Shown: piece after piece, positions 31,418 to 42,883 of the stretch | How the letters are laid out: each line of letters begins with the position of its first letter | Position numbering within the stretch: the stretch's first letter is position 1 | Assembly (NCBI RefSeq): GCF_001619985.1 | Contig: NW_017264194.1 | Location: forward strand, 62,001 to 126,000 | Reading direction: 5' to 3' | From: Xylona heveae TC161 | Taxonomy: Eukaryota; Ascomycota; Xylonomycetes; Xylonales; Xylonaceae | Length of the DNA: 64,000 nucleotides | Program-made: the position numbers and the translations under genes | The notes under the pieces: model-generated | Told to the model about the DNA's origin: nothing | Seen by the model: only the letters and a program-made list of their open reading frames with translations | The model's database searches: none

Positions 31418-32761
31418 ATGGCTTTTCTCGACCCTGACAAGAGTAGAGACCCTCTTCTTGAGACTACCAATTCGACACAGACACGAGCCTCTCTCGCAGT
31501 TAATGCTCAGGCAAACAATGTCCCAAATGTAAACGAGGCTGGAGGTGGACAACCCCTTCCAACGGCCAGGTCATCTGGGCAGTATGATTCATCCGGATCG
31601 GAGTGGACGGTTGCGGACAGCTCAATACCCTTAGCTGAGCTGGTCGGCTCGAGAGAAAACAGCATCGAACAGAGACGCGGCTACCAAAGAAGCATTGATT
31701 GGGAGCGACGGGGAAGATGGCATGAGCGTCGGTCTTTCTGTTCACCAGCACCACGATCCCGCTCCCTTCAAAGCGGAAGAGATCATTATGAAGGAGTTGC
31801 TTTGCCTTTCAGATGGGAAGACGAAGTTTGGCTACGATCACCACCAGGTACAACACCATCCCTTCAGGCTCTGTCGACCATCACCGAGCAAAAAAGTGAA
31901 GTCACGTTGAGAGCTCCTGAAAAGATAGGGGATCGATTGGCACGCCGGCAACGCTCATTTTCAACACCGGAAATGTTCCATTTAAAAAGAACAACCTCTG
32001 AGGAGGAGATGGAGAAAGAAGCAGAATGGATGCGCAACACACCATTACCGTACCCCATCGTACCGCCCTACCCACCACCGAGAAGGGTTCCTACGCCTCC
32101 AGGCTGCCCCTCTTTCCCATATATCGAAGTCCCTGTCCGGGTATCGTCAATACCGCCGCAGCGAGGGATCTTGCAGCGCTTGGGACTGAGATCGTCAAGT
32201 GCCCCTCAAATTAGCTCAAGAGGCCGGGCGCAAATGATGAGGAGGATCGCGTGGAGACCACCAGTGAGCGGCTTTGGCAGTTATCTCTCGGGAGGCTTAG
32301 AAAACCACCCATTCCACCGCGCAGAATTCGCAGCAGTGAACGTAGCAGAGCAGGGCGAAGACGCGACTGCGAGACCCTCACTACAGGTGCCAACCGCCGA
32401 GCCGTGTGAAGAAGTGTTGCCGAGTAACCCTCAGTCCGCAAACTTGCCCAGGGAGCCTGATCCAGCGCAAAGGCGCAGAGAAAGCCTGGGTTCAAATGCG
32501 CCGACGGTTCAACAAGCCTCTTCTGTTCGATTCGGCCCACTTCCTCAGCAGCGCCCATCAAACGCTCCTTGTCAAATCAGCCGATACTGCAAGACTCATG
32601 GTCAAAGTGATGAACGACGCGAGAGTAAAGACTGTTGGAAATGTCGAGTGAGGAGTTATCTTGCAGATTTTTGCTGGCTTTGCTGCGGCTGGATCGGTGA
32701 GAGTGAGTCTGACGCTTTACCCGTAATCAGAGTAATGCGGCCACGACCAAACTATTATTGA
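31418..32761 (+). CDS. unrecognised 447-aa protein with double CxxC tail
   Basis: Single open frame from ATG 31418 (AAGATGG context, starting MAFLDPDKSRDPLLETTN) to TGA; an upstream in-frame ATG at 31349 adds 23 hydrophobic residues and is less likely. Most of the protein is basic and disordered, rich in Arg, Ser and Pro (PYPIVPPYPPPRRVPTPPG). The notable part is the C-terminus: CQISRYCKTHG at 386-396, then CWKC at 406-409 and CWLCC at 419-423, that is two C-x2-C pairs nine residues apart with a nearby His. The geometry suggests a compact zinc site or a lipid-modified/membrane-facing cysteine cluster (YLADFCWLCCGWIG is also fairly hydrophobic). I do not recognise the family. It is divergently placed to the Uds1-type gene. 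Confidence 0.72.
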   Translation: MAFLDPDKSRDPLLETTNSTQTRASLAVNAQANNVPNVNEAGGGQPLPTARSSGQYDSSGSEWTVADSSIPLAELVGSRENSIEQRRGYQRSIDWERRGRWHERRSFCSPAPRSRSLQSGRDHYEGVALPFRWEDEVWLRSPPGTTPSLQALSTITEQKSEVTLRAPEKIGDRLARRQRSFSTPEMFHLKRTTSEEEMEKEAEWMRNTPLPYPIVPPYPPPRRVPTPPGCPSFPYIEVPVRVSSIPPQRGILQRLGLRSSSAPQISSRGRAQMMRRIAWRPPVSGFGSYLSGGLENHPFHRAEFAAVNVAEQGEDATARPSLQVPTAEPCEEVLPSNPQSANLPREPDPAQRRRESLGSNAPTVQQASSVRFGPLPQQRPSNAPCQISRYCKTHGQSDERRESKDCWKCRVRSYLADFCWLCCGWIGESESDALPVIRVMRPRPNYY

Positions 32762-33067
32762 CATACGAGGCCAAACTTGGTAATTGGCAACCTCGAAGAG
32801 GAGCAAAGCTATACACGCACGGTCTTAGAGCTTTTGGGGTCCTTTTGGAAACAACTGTATGAAGGCTAGCGATTGAATAAAGAAGTACGTAAACGATAAG
32901 TGCTTTTGGAATGAGAGAGTTGAAAGGTATCGATCAAATTTCATACCATCGGCGACTCATTTCGCGCTCATAGTGAAAGTAAAGTACAAAAAGCCCCGTG
33001 ACAACGCCGTCGCTATGTTTTCGCTTTTTTGAAATCTGGATTAATGCTGTGTTCTAACGCATGAGAT
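32762..33067. other. convergent intergenic spacer
   Basis: A short tail-to-tail space before the Tfb1 stop; nothing was recognised. Confidence 0.5.
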
Positions 33068-35083
33068 TTATCGTGCCATTTCAAGTCCTTCCGCGGCCAA
33101 AGCCCTGCTGTACTCGGCTAAGGCAACGTCGACTGCTCGTACCGTGGGCCCCAGCATCTCGTTGACTACTTTTGCGCCTCCTCCAATGGAATCGAAATTG
33201 GCCTTTATTCTCCTGCCAGTCCGCTTTTCTCTTTCCCTTACCTGTTTCTGTAGGGTTTCGACTTCTATATTTCTTTCCTTTTCAGCGTCATTAGCGACGG
33301 CTTTGACTCTCTCTATTGCTCGCTTCAGTGACTCTACCATCTGACCCACTTCTCCAGCGCGATCAGCATCGCCTGAAAGAAATACAAGCCAGAAGTAATG
33401 CAAGAATTCAGTTGTGGTAGCATGAGTCAGCGACAATCGATCGAATAGTGTCGGAGAGAGACCAGCCGCAGACGCCTGGACTGTAGAAAACCCCAGTGCA
33501 GTGGAAGAAAAATCGTCTGTCTGAGAACGACGTTGCTTAATTGCGTCGAATATCTGAGAGCTAGCGGCCATTAGATTGGCTTTGCTGCCAACATGAGAGG
33601 TCTTATCTCCATCATGTTCTGGTTCACTTTCGGAATCATCATTAACTCCAAGTGCATTTTCAAGGTCCAGCCCACCTCCTGAATCACTTTCCATGAGAGC
33701 GGGATCCAGGTCCATCCGAAGTCCACCTAAGACTTCGCTCGGATCCTGGCGTGAGTAGAGTAAAGCATCTGCAGACACCTGATCTTCATCTGCATCCGAG
33801 AAGAAGCGCTTCTGATCTTTGATATTCAGAATAATGCGATTCTCCTCCGCATCGCCTCGCAGGTCACGCAGTGCCAATTCATTAAAAGTTACCTCATCCA
33901 TGCCAATTGGTTGTGAGGGGTCGACGTCAATTTTAGCGACTTGACGCATAAGCATCTCACTTTGATGATTTATAGCTCTCAAAATCGGAACCTTCTCGTG
34001 AGTGCTTGGGCGCATGGTCAAGTCGGGAAGATTTCCTCTTCTCTGACTATGGTTCTCCTCGTTTCCTTCTATGTCTATGATATGCGGCACATGAATTTCT
34101 CCAAGCAGCCGTGATGCTTGATCGTCTTCCCTGAGGTATCTATCAAGAACAGGATCCGTAGGGTCATTTTCAGTAATCTTCTCCCCTTTAAGCTTCTTGA
34201 AAAGCCTGCTCTGAAAGAAGCTCGACCAAAAAGCTTCTTCGCTGACCTTGGGAACGTTTTCATCATAGGCGCGCTTGACGAGTGGATGTTGGTTGAAGAT
34301 CTGTTGGATTTGGCCCTTCGTAATATTCAACCGAAGAGCATTATCGATAGTCTTCGGTTTTATAGTCGATAGAACGTTTTGCGAGCCTCTTGTTTGATTG
34401 CGTTCAACCGCATGAGCGCGAAGAAGATGTAACCGAGTCGACCAGAATTGTGACGTAAACTGGAAATTCGTGATAGATTCTGGCTTCGTCCGCAAAGCTT
34501 CCACGAAGGTCTTTTGGAGGCCAGGATCCGACTTCAGTAGCGACTGTTGAAGCTCGACATCACTCTTTAGCCTCGAGTCATCGAACCAATTCTCTATGGC
34601 ACGGGTGCCTTGGGCTGTTGATGAAATAGCACTAGCGATGGCCATTGCCGCAGACTGCCCACCTCCACCTCCACCTGCAGCAGCTGGAGTCTGCGATCCG
34701 GATTTTGCAGTTTGAATTGAAGCACTGAGAGCGTCCTTGATAGCATTTGCCTCTGCTCGGGCAGCCGTGCGGGAGGTGAAAGAAAAGACATGCTGCTCTT
34801 GCGCCGCTGCCCCTTGTGGCTGCGTAAAAATTCGAAGAGCCACCTTTTCGCTGGTCGCTGGCGTCTGCTGAAGGTCTTGGCCATTTTAATAATTATCCTC
34901 ACACCTAATTTTCATGGGAATGCCGGACAAGAACGTACTCGTGATGGTAGCTACTGTAAGTGTCAAAGCGGGCGAGGCACCAGGAGGTGCCACAGGCGTC
35001 CAGGACACATATTGATGGTCTTGAGAAAGAGATAAAGTGCCCTCTCTCTTTTTGTAAGTAGCTGAGCCCCGAGGAGTAGCCAT
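33068..35083 (-). CDS. tfb1: TFIIH subunit Tfb1 (p62-type)
   Basis: Minus-strand exons 35083-34939 and 34875-33068 give 650 aa. The 63-nt intron (GTACGT to CAAG) joins to ITNLQQTPATSEKV, the conserved end of the N-terminal PH-like domain that begins MATPRGSATYKKREGTLSLS. The PH-like domain (about 1-105) binds activation domains and TFIIE in other species. Two BSD-type segments follow: FVEALRTKPESITNFQFTSQ with FWSTRL at about 170-200, and VSEEAFWSSFFQSRLFKKLK at about 245-265. The C-terminal half has the p62 helices (ATTEFLHYFWLVFLSGDADR) and coiled coil. Tfb1 is a core TFIIH component in RNA polymerase II initiation and nucleotide excision repair. The protein is of usual length. Its promoter is shared head to head with kgd1. 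Confidence 0.95.
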
Positions 35084-35939
35084 TTGCCTCAAGCAGCTCA
35101 CTCTGAGGCTCTTACGTCCCTGTCACTGAGCTTGTCTATTATTGTCGCCTCCCCAGTCGCGCCGCAACCAGCCAAGCTATTTAGATCGAGATAAGATAAA
35201 GAATATTAGATAATCATTGAAGATCCATTCTTGGCAAATTTCACCCTGATGTTCGAGAATCCAGAGCTAAAGTTATCGTGAAACTACGGGGAATGTCGGG
35301 TTAGGCATCTAGCAGAGAGTTCTAATTGATCAATCCTCCGACGGGATAGCGTAATCTATTCCACTACTCAATCTGATAGTGTCTTTACTGGAGACACCAA
35401 AATGCAACATTATTTGCGCGGGCAGAAGGAACAAATGGCTTGACTGGTTGATATTGCCTCGGTAAGGCTGAATGATTGGATATGGCCAAATTATAGTTGT
35501 GTCATCTCAAGGGAAATTGTGAATAAAGGGCTTGATCCTGAATCTGAATTGCTAGATATATTGTTAACGTTATATCCAGAACACATTTCTGCTGCTTTCA
35601 ATATATCTGCGACGCCTCAATTAGGAAAGTCGTGCACGTGACATTAATATCCCATGACGCTCGCTCACGTAAAGAGCTGCATATGATTGGTTGCTTGGCG
35701 CATTTCGGATATTTCCACGACGCCTAGTCGCTGTTGAGGCTTTATTCGGTTACGGCTGAACAGTAACTAGCCAAGGTCAAATCCCATCTCCGCAAGGAGA
35801 AGCTCCAGACTACACCAGTCTTCCAAATTCAACCTTCCGCAAAATTCGAGAGGGTCTCCCTTTTACTCTTGATCAATTGACTTGCATGACACGATAAATT
35901 GCTCATTCTGTTTTCCTTAGCTCACTGAGGGGATTCAGA
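35084..35939. promoter_or_regulatory. bidirectional promoter region tfb1/kgd1
   Basis: An 856-base divergent region. It contains inverted CCAAT boxes (ATTGG at 35475-35479 and 35686-35690) and a perfect CACGTG at 35635-35640. CCAAT boxes bind the Hap complex, which commonly controls respiratory genes such as kgd1; CACGTG suits basic helix-loop-helix factors such as the Cbf1 type. The sites are seen; their use is inferred. Confidence 0.5.
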
Positions 35940-38900
35940 ATGCTTCGCATGTCCATGCAGAGGTCCAGCAGCCGCCTAATTGGCGGCGGCTGCTGCACTC
36001 GCGCCTTGAGTTCGGTGCCAGGATGCGCCACTCGAGGATCTGGTGCTTCATCGTTGCTCTCAAAACGCAGGGCTATGGCCGTCGCGAACCGGTTCTCGCA
36101 GAAGCGGTACTATGCAGCTCCCGCTGAGGAGACCACCAAGGGTGTTGTATGTCTTATCTCACCGTACTACTCAAGATTTCAACTTGATGTAACCAAGAAA
36201 AGTTTGGGATTATCGCCATTGACATTTGAATTGACTAGGATCCTAATGACTCCTTCCTCCAAGGAAACACCGCGAATTACGTTGATGAGATGTATATGCA
36301 ATGGAAAAAGGATCCTGCCAGCGTCCACGTTTCCTGGCAGGTCTACTTTAAGAACATGGAGAATGGCGATATGCCAATGTCCCAGGCCTTCCAAGCCCCG
36401 CCAACCATCGTCCCTCCTCCCGCAGGAGGTGTCCCTAGCTTCGTTCCGGGTATGGCTGCCGGCCAGGGTTCAGACGTTACCAATCACTTGAAGGTGCAAC
36501 TGTTGGTCAGGGCATACCAGGCCCGTGGACATCACAAGGCCAAGATCGACCCTCTTGGCATCCGTGGTGATGCAGAGGTCTTTGGTTACAGCAAGCCCAA
36601 GGAGCTCGAGCTCTCACACTACAACTTCACGGAGGCGGACCTGGATACTGAGTACTCTCTTGGTCCTGGTATTTTGCCTAGGTTCAAATCTGATACGAAA
36701 GAGAAGATGACTCTTCGTGAGATCGTCGCTACGTGTGAGAAGATTTATTGCGGCTCTTATGGTATTGAATATATCCACATTCCCGACCGTGAACAGTGCG
36801 ACTGGATTCGCAGCCGTATTGAGATCCCCCAGCCGTACAAATACTCGGTCGACGAGCGTCGCAGAATCTTGGACCGTTTGATTTGGAGCTCTAGCTTTGA
36901 AACTTTCCTTGCCACGAAGTACCCTAACGACAAGCGTTTCGGTCTCGAGGGTGGTGAAAGCTTGGTTCCTGGCATGAAAGCCTTGATTGACCGCAGTGTC
37001 GACTATGGTGTTAAGGATATCGTTATTGGTATGCCTCATCGTGGACGTCTCAACGTTCTCAGCAACGTCGTCCGCAAGCCCAACGAGTCCATTTTCAGCG
37101 AGTTCGCTGGTACTCAAGAGCCCAGTGATGAAGGTTCTGGAGACGTCAAATATCACTTGGGTATGAACTTTGAGCGTCCCACTCCTTCTGGCAAGCGCGT
37201 TCAGCTTTCGCTCGTCGCCAATCCCTCTCACTTGGAGGCTGAGGACCCCGTTGTTCTCGGAAAGACCCGAGCCATTCAGCACTACAACAATGATGAGAAG
37301 GACTTCAAGACCGCCATGGGTATCTTGCTCCACGGTGACGCTGCCTTTGCCGCTCAAGGTGTCGTGTACGAGACTTTGGGCTTCCACTCGCTTCCGGCCT
37401 ATTCGACTGGTGGAACCATCCATTTGATCATCAACAACCAGATTGGATTTACCACGGATCCCCGTTTCGCTCGTTCGACCCCCTATTGCTCGGACATCGC
37501 CAAGGCCATCGAGGCCCCCGTTTTCCACGTCAACGCCGATGATGTCGAGGCCTTGAACTTTGTCTGCCAGATGGCTGCCGATTGGAGAGCGGAGTTCAAG
37601 AAGGACGTTGTTATCGATATTGTCTGCTACCGGAAGCAGGGCCACAACGAGACTGATCAGCCTGCTTTCACTCAGCCTCTGATGTACAAGCGCATTAGCT
37701 CTCAAGTCTCTCAACTTCAGAGATACGTCACGAAGCTTCTCGATGAGGGAACCTTCACCAAGGAGGACATCGATGAACACAAAAAGTGGGTTTGGGGAAT
37801 GCTTGAAGACAGTTTCACTCGCAGCAAGGACTACCAACCGACTGCGCGCGAATGGCTTACCTCTGCTTGGAACGGTTTCAAGTCTCCTAAGGAGCTTGCA
37901 ACCGAAGTCTTGCCTCACCTTCCCACCGCTGTATCTGAAGAGCTTATCCAAAGCATTGGTGACAAGATCGCCGGTCCGCCTGAAGGTTTCACTGTTCACC
38001 GCAACCTCAAGCGTATCCTCAACAACCGTAAGAAGATGTGCGATGAGGGCAAGGGCATTGACATGCCCACCGCTGAGGCTCTGGCATTGGGCTCCCTCGT
38101 TGCCGAGGGTCACCACGTCCGTGTTTCTGGTCAAGATGTTGAGCGTGGTACTTTCTCTCAACGTCACGCTGTTCTGGTTGATCAGGAGAGCGAGAAGACT
38201 TACACCCCTCTTCAGCACATCAAGCCTGATCAGGGAAGCTTCGTCATCTCCAACTCCTCGTTGAGCGAATACGGCGCGTAAGTTCTATTCTAATTGGTCC
38301 CGTGATTTCTTCAACTAATGATTTCAGTCTCGGTTTCGAGTATGGTTATTCGCTTTCTTCTCCCGACGCGCTCGTTATGTGGGAAGCCCAGTTTGGTGAC
38401 TTTGCCAACAACGCTCAGTGTATTATTGATCAGTTTATCGCCTCTGGTGAGACTAAATGGCTCCAGCGGTCGGGTCTCGTCATGTCCCTTCCTCATGGCT
38501 ACGACGGCCAAGGTCCCGAGCACTCGTCTGGCAGAATGGAGCGTTACTTGCAACTTTGCAATGAAGACCCTCGCTTCTTCCCTTCCCCTGAAAAACTTCA
38601 GCGTCAACACCAGGACTGCAACATGCAGATTGTCTACATGACTAGCCCCGCCAACTTGTTCCACTGCCTTCGCCGACAGATGCACAGACAGTTCAGAAAA
38701 CGTAAGTTATTATCCTTCAATAAATTGGAACTATAACTGTTAGAGAACTAACTGTTTCTTGTTTTAGCTCTCATCATGTTCTTCAGCAAGTCTCTGCTCC
38801 GTCATCCCATTGCCCGCTCGAACATTGATGAGTTCATTGGCGACACTCACTTCAGGTGGATCATCCCCGATGCCGAGCATGGCAAGGCCATTGAGGAGCC

Positions 38901-39306
38901 TGAGAATATCGAGCGTGTCATTCTCTGCACTGGTCAGGTCTTCGCTGCGCTCAGCAAGCACCGAGAGGCCAATGAAATCAAGAACACCGCCATTACTCGT
39001 ATTGAACAGCTCCACCCGTTCCCGTGGAAGTTGCTCCAGGAAAACCTCGACAAGTATCCCAACGCTAAGAACATTGTCTGGTGCCAGGAGGAACCCTTGA
39101 ACGCTGGTGCTTGGAGTTTCGTGCAGCCTCGTATTGAGACCCTGCTCAACGCCACTGAGCACCACACTCGCAAGCACGTCCTTTATGCCGGTCGTGCCCC
39201 CAGTGCTTCAGTTGCTACTGGCTTGAAGCCAGTGCACCTTAAGGAGGAGGCTGATCTTCTGAACGACGCTTTCTCTGTCTTCCAGGAGAAATACCAGGGA
39301 GAGTAA
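35940..39306 (+). CDS. kgd1: 2-oxoglutarate dehydrogenase E1 component, mitochondrial
   Basis: Four exons, 35940-36146, 36239-38277, 38328-38701 and 38768-39306, give 1052 aa, the usual size. The N-terminus ([14 protein letters not shown] and on) is Arg/Ser-rich, a mitochondrial presequence. [20 protein letters not shown] at 70 onward is the conserved E1o N-terminal element. The thiamin diphosphate region runs from [20 protein letters not shown] (about 433) to [39 protein letters not shown] and the transketolase-like part [20 protein letters not shown] (split by intron 2) follow, then [20 protein letters not shown]. The enzyme decarboxylates 2-oxoglutarate and passes the succinyl group to E2 (Kgd2) in the TCA cycle. 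Introns are 92, 50 and 66 nt. Strong codon bias leaves long antisense open frames opposite it, which are not genes. Confidence 0.98.
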
Positions 39307-41021
39307 ATAAGTCTTTAAATCCTTTCTGCATGCATGGTTATGATGCGCGCAAGGGCTTTGGGTGTATCTGATGGTTCCCTTTCTTTTTTTTCTTTTCCAT
39401 AAAGTACGCCTGTAATTTACGTGTTTATTCTGCCTAGCACTGTGTATTCTTTTCAATCGTGGATATTAGGTATCACTATTAGAAGTTGACTTTGATGGAA
39501 GACTGGATGTCCTGAGGGGAGGAGCTATTGAAGCAACACCATGAAAATGGCGCCGGCGAGGCAATAGTTGTAGTAATCTTGATATCATTATATCCAGATA
39601 ATTATACATACTTGACTTTACGGTTTCATCAAACATTAAAGACGTACGAGCGCGTCACGCGTCTATCCGTAATTGTGTTCTGTGTCTAGCTAATTCCTTC
39701 CCGTAGGTTCGGGATGAATTTACCTCCCTCGCCCATGTAGTTGCGCTTTTGGGAGGCAAGATTTACCCCTCCCATTACATACCAGACATATCGCCAATTG
39801 AATGAGGGTGTGAGATTTCACTGTTATCGAAATCGTTGGACGTTTTCAAATCCGCATCAAGAGGTGGTTTTCGCTTCGACGACATACCGCAGCCTGGACG
39901 GTTCAACGTCATCTGCCGTTGCTGCGCCGCACCTCGCAAACCTCTTTCCAGTATTCGACATCGCACTGCCCTTCAGCGTCCTTTGAGTGCTAAGTGTATC
40001 CTCCTATTTTGATTTCAACTGAAATACTCGTTATCATCTTACTAGAACCGTGTCGAGTTGTCGGCTTTTCCAGCCCACTTCAGTCTTGCTAATTTGTCCC
40101 CTTTTTGTTTTGGCCAAAGACCCAACCCGCTGACGAAAAGCTATCACTTGAAGTATGTTCTTGATTTCACAGGTCACAAAAGATCTTAAGCAGAAATAGA
40201 AGGACCATATTAGGGAGTCTCGGCCTGCAAACACTGTTTGTGCGAGGCGCATCTGCATTGTTCTTGTGTTTTCTTGCTGTCATTAACCAGATTTTATTCG
40301 TCAAAAATCAAGAACAACTTTCTCCCTTGGCTTTCTCAATCCTTCAATTTGCTAATTTGAAGGATAAGCATTTTGTAGCCCTTTTTGTCTTATTCTCCGT
40401 TTACATCACGTCTGAACAGATTTGCCGCGTTCCCCCCGGTTTCTTGCCTCAGTTTCGAACTTCGAGCATGTGATGATTTTCAATCAAGGAACTGTTTTAC
40501 GTTTTATGAAACTCGACGCAAAATGCTACATGATTGCTCTATTCTTTCTTTCAGCTTTTTGGATCTATTATTGGTTATGCAGTTGTTGGGGCAATGTTGG
40601 TGTGCCAAATTATTGGAATATTCTACTCGACGTCAGTTATGAAAAGCTACATTTCGACTCCGACACTCAAATCTTTAGATGTCTATAGCGAACAGGATCT
40701 CTCTTCATGTGAAGTTTTCTCTTCGCATGTAATTCTGCTTGAATTTTCTCTCTCGAAGGATCGAGATTTGATCTGCGAATAATTATATATCTGAGATCCG
40801 AAACGCTTTTTGCTTCTCTGAAATACGCTAACTCGTGTGAAGAGTCCATGCGGTCTCAAGCTACATTATTTATCCAACTATCTCCGCTCTTCAGTGTGTA
40901 GATACTACTTATCTCGCGTTTAGAACTTGGCCATCTTAAGACTCCCAGTGCGTGTCTGCAGCGAGACAACCGTTGCATAGCTGACGCTTTTGTCCCATAT
41001 GAGATCGAGCAACTCAGCAGT
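39307..41021. other. 1.7-kb intergenic, no gene recognised
   Basis: Contains kgd1 3' sequence and the promoter of the F-box-like gene. Around 40548-40640, after a TTTCAG, a frame reads LFGSIIGYAVVGAMLVCQII, which is membrane-segment-like but cannot be extended to a gene with confidence. Confidence 0.4.
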
Positions 41022-42353
41022 ATGCACTGCTTTCTATGTCTTCCGCTGGAGATTCGTCAACGTATTTACCGTCATCATTTTGTCTGGCAGAGGCCGATTC
41101 AGCCGGGAGTCGTGAACGAGTATCCTTCAAATACCCTTTCCAACGTCTTCCGGTTGAGCCGAACCGTGTATCACGAATCATCAAAGATATTCTACGGCGA
41201 GAATGTTTTCCATTTCCAGTCAACTGAAGGACTTTATGCATTTCTTTCTGATATACGGGATCAACGCAAGCTAGTTCGTCGAATATCATTTTACTATCGC
41301 GGGTTCTTCTCCAATAGCGCTTTCAAGCTTCTGAAGCAGGCAGACTACCTGAATGAGCTTATAATCGACGTTCCCAGCCAATTCGAAAACAAAACGTGCC
41401 TGCACTCACCTCCGGGGTCATTACCAGACCAAGCAAAAGACTTCACCGCACCCTTGATCACTACTCTTCGAGGCCTACGGTATCTTCGCGATCTACGAGG
41501 AGTGCGAGATCTTACGATCACAGGCTTATCCAACCCCGAAATACTGGGGAAATGGCTTACAGACTTGAAGGACCCCCCTTTACCCGGAGGGTACAAAAGG
41601 CGAGGATCATTCCCATTCATGCAGCTTCCGCCAGAGCTCCGATACCAAGTGTACAAGCATCATCTCTGTTTCGAGCACGACATTGGTCCGTTGGTCCGCA
41701 TCCCGACTTCTAATCTTCGATCAGGCCGCAATCACTGCATTGAGTATCGTCAAAGACCGACTCCATCTGGACTTGCGTTACTCCAGGTATCTCGACAGAT
41801 TCACGCGGAGGCAGTTTCGATTTTCTACCGCTGCAACAGATTCGTCATGCGTGGGGAAAGCCAGTTGAGCATTCTCACCAACAACATTGGTGCTGTTCGC
41901 CGCGCATATATTTCTGACTTGTCGATCTACGATCGTGAAATCTCATGGAGTATTGCTCACCGTCTCAGGTCAGCGAGAGGAGAGTATTACAACCATTGCC
42001 AACCAACCCTAGTCCGCGTAATCTATGACAACCATCTCGTGAATTATCCAAGCCTGAAACATCTTCGTCTTTACTTTAAGGACCTTGGATCTACAATTGT
42101 GAAACTGACCAAAGAAGAGAAGAGGAAGTGGGCTTCAAGAGCTCTAGCTCGTAGCTTGACTTATACGCTCACCAGTCAAGACCTAGCGGCTTTTGAACAG
42201 GCGGCTTTCCTGAAACTCAATAAGATTCATCATCTCAGAGGATTGAAAACTTTTGAGATACATGATCTTGACCAGGACACGAGGCACGTGGAGGTCGTGC
42301 AGAGGTACCGTTCCTGGCTGGAGAGTAAGGTTTATTGGAATTTCCCAGCATGA
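41022..42353 (+). CDS. protein with two F-box-like/DUF7730-like motifs
   Basis: Single exon, 443 aa. Two segments repeat the same plan. LPLEIRQRIYRHHFVW at about 7-22 is followed by LSRTVYHESSKIFYGENVFH. LPPELRYQVYKHHLCF at about 203-218 is followed by LLQVSRQIHAEAVSIFYRCN with RFVM. Each is the fungal pattern of an F-box-like helix (LPxELRxxIY) followed by LLxVSRQIxxEAxxIFY, seen in DUF7730/2EXR-type proteins, so this protein appears to be an internal duplication. The linker RGLRYLRDLRGVRDLTITGL resembles a leucine-rich strand repeat. These proteins are very numerous in filamentous ascomycetes; some may be substrate adaptors of SCF-type ubiquitin ligases, but no role is proven for this group. 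The start at 41022 places the first motif at the very N-terminus, and an upstream exon is possible. Confidence 0.8.
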   Translation: MHCFLCLPLEIRQRIYRHHFVWQRPIQPGVVNEYPSNTLSNVFRLSRTVYHESSKIFYGENVFHFQSTEGLYAFLSDIRDQRKLVRRISFYYRGFFSNSAFKLLKQADYLNELIIDVPSQFENKTCLHSPPGSLPDQAKDFTAPLITTLRGLRYLRDLRGVRDLTITGLSNPEILGKWLTDLKDPPLPGGYKRRGSFPFMQLPPELRYQVYKHHLCFEHDIGPLVRIPTSNLRSGRNHCIEYRQRPTPSGLALLQVSRQIHAEAVSIFYRCNRFVMRGESQLSILTNNIGAVRRAYISDLSIYDREISWSIAHRLRSARGEYYNHCQPTLVRVIYDNHLVNYPSLKHLRLYFKDLGSTIVKLTKEEKRKWASRALARSLTYTLTSQDLAAFEQAAFLKLNKIHHLRGLKTFEIHDLDQDTRHVEVVQRYRSWLESKVYWNFPA

Positions 42354-42883
42354 ATCAGAGTCTGCAAAGAAAGGATACGACCATCACAGATTACGACCGC
42401 ATAGTGACATGCATATGGTATAATGGTATAATTCATCTCCATTTGACTTCTCAAGTTTTTATTTGCTGCTGGCTGATCATCGACAGTGCCAAGGCTTACC
42501 GCATTTTACAGGGTTACATCCCGACACTTCTCAACCCTCCTCTGACTACTTGAATCTCCGATTTATTTAGTAAATGAATATTTTGAATTTGTCATTATTC
42601 TGTATTGACTATTGTGTCGTAATCTAATTCGCGTGCAAGTATCGTTCATTCCTGATCTAGCAATGAGAATGCTGCATAATTAGCAAAACGCTAAAGCTGT
42701 TGGACAAGGCTTCGAAACTGGTGGGGGTATAGCTCGCTCAGCAAATCCTAATTCAGAAGAAGAGAGCGTAAAGAGCCAAGGGAAATCCATATCCTTGACT
42801 ATCGCCCCATGACAGCGGGACGGATGCAACTGAAAAGCGATAAAGACAAAACAGGCTTGGATGCGTTCTGGGGGCATCAACCT
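42354..42883. other. convergent intergenic spacer
   Basis: Between two convergent stops; nothing was recognised. Confidence 0.5.

Noticed and set aside
36614-38218. 534-codon open frame antisense to kgd1
   Set aside because: A product of strong codon bias in kgd1; composition is not protein-like and the sense strand is unambiguous.
40534-40782. Possible small membrane protein (segment LFGSIIGYAVVGAML)
   Set aside because: Only one hydrophobic segment; no workable upstream exon or conserved ending found.
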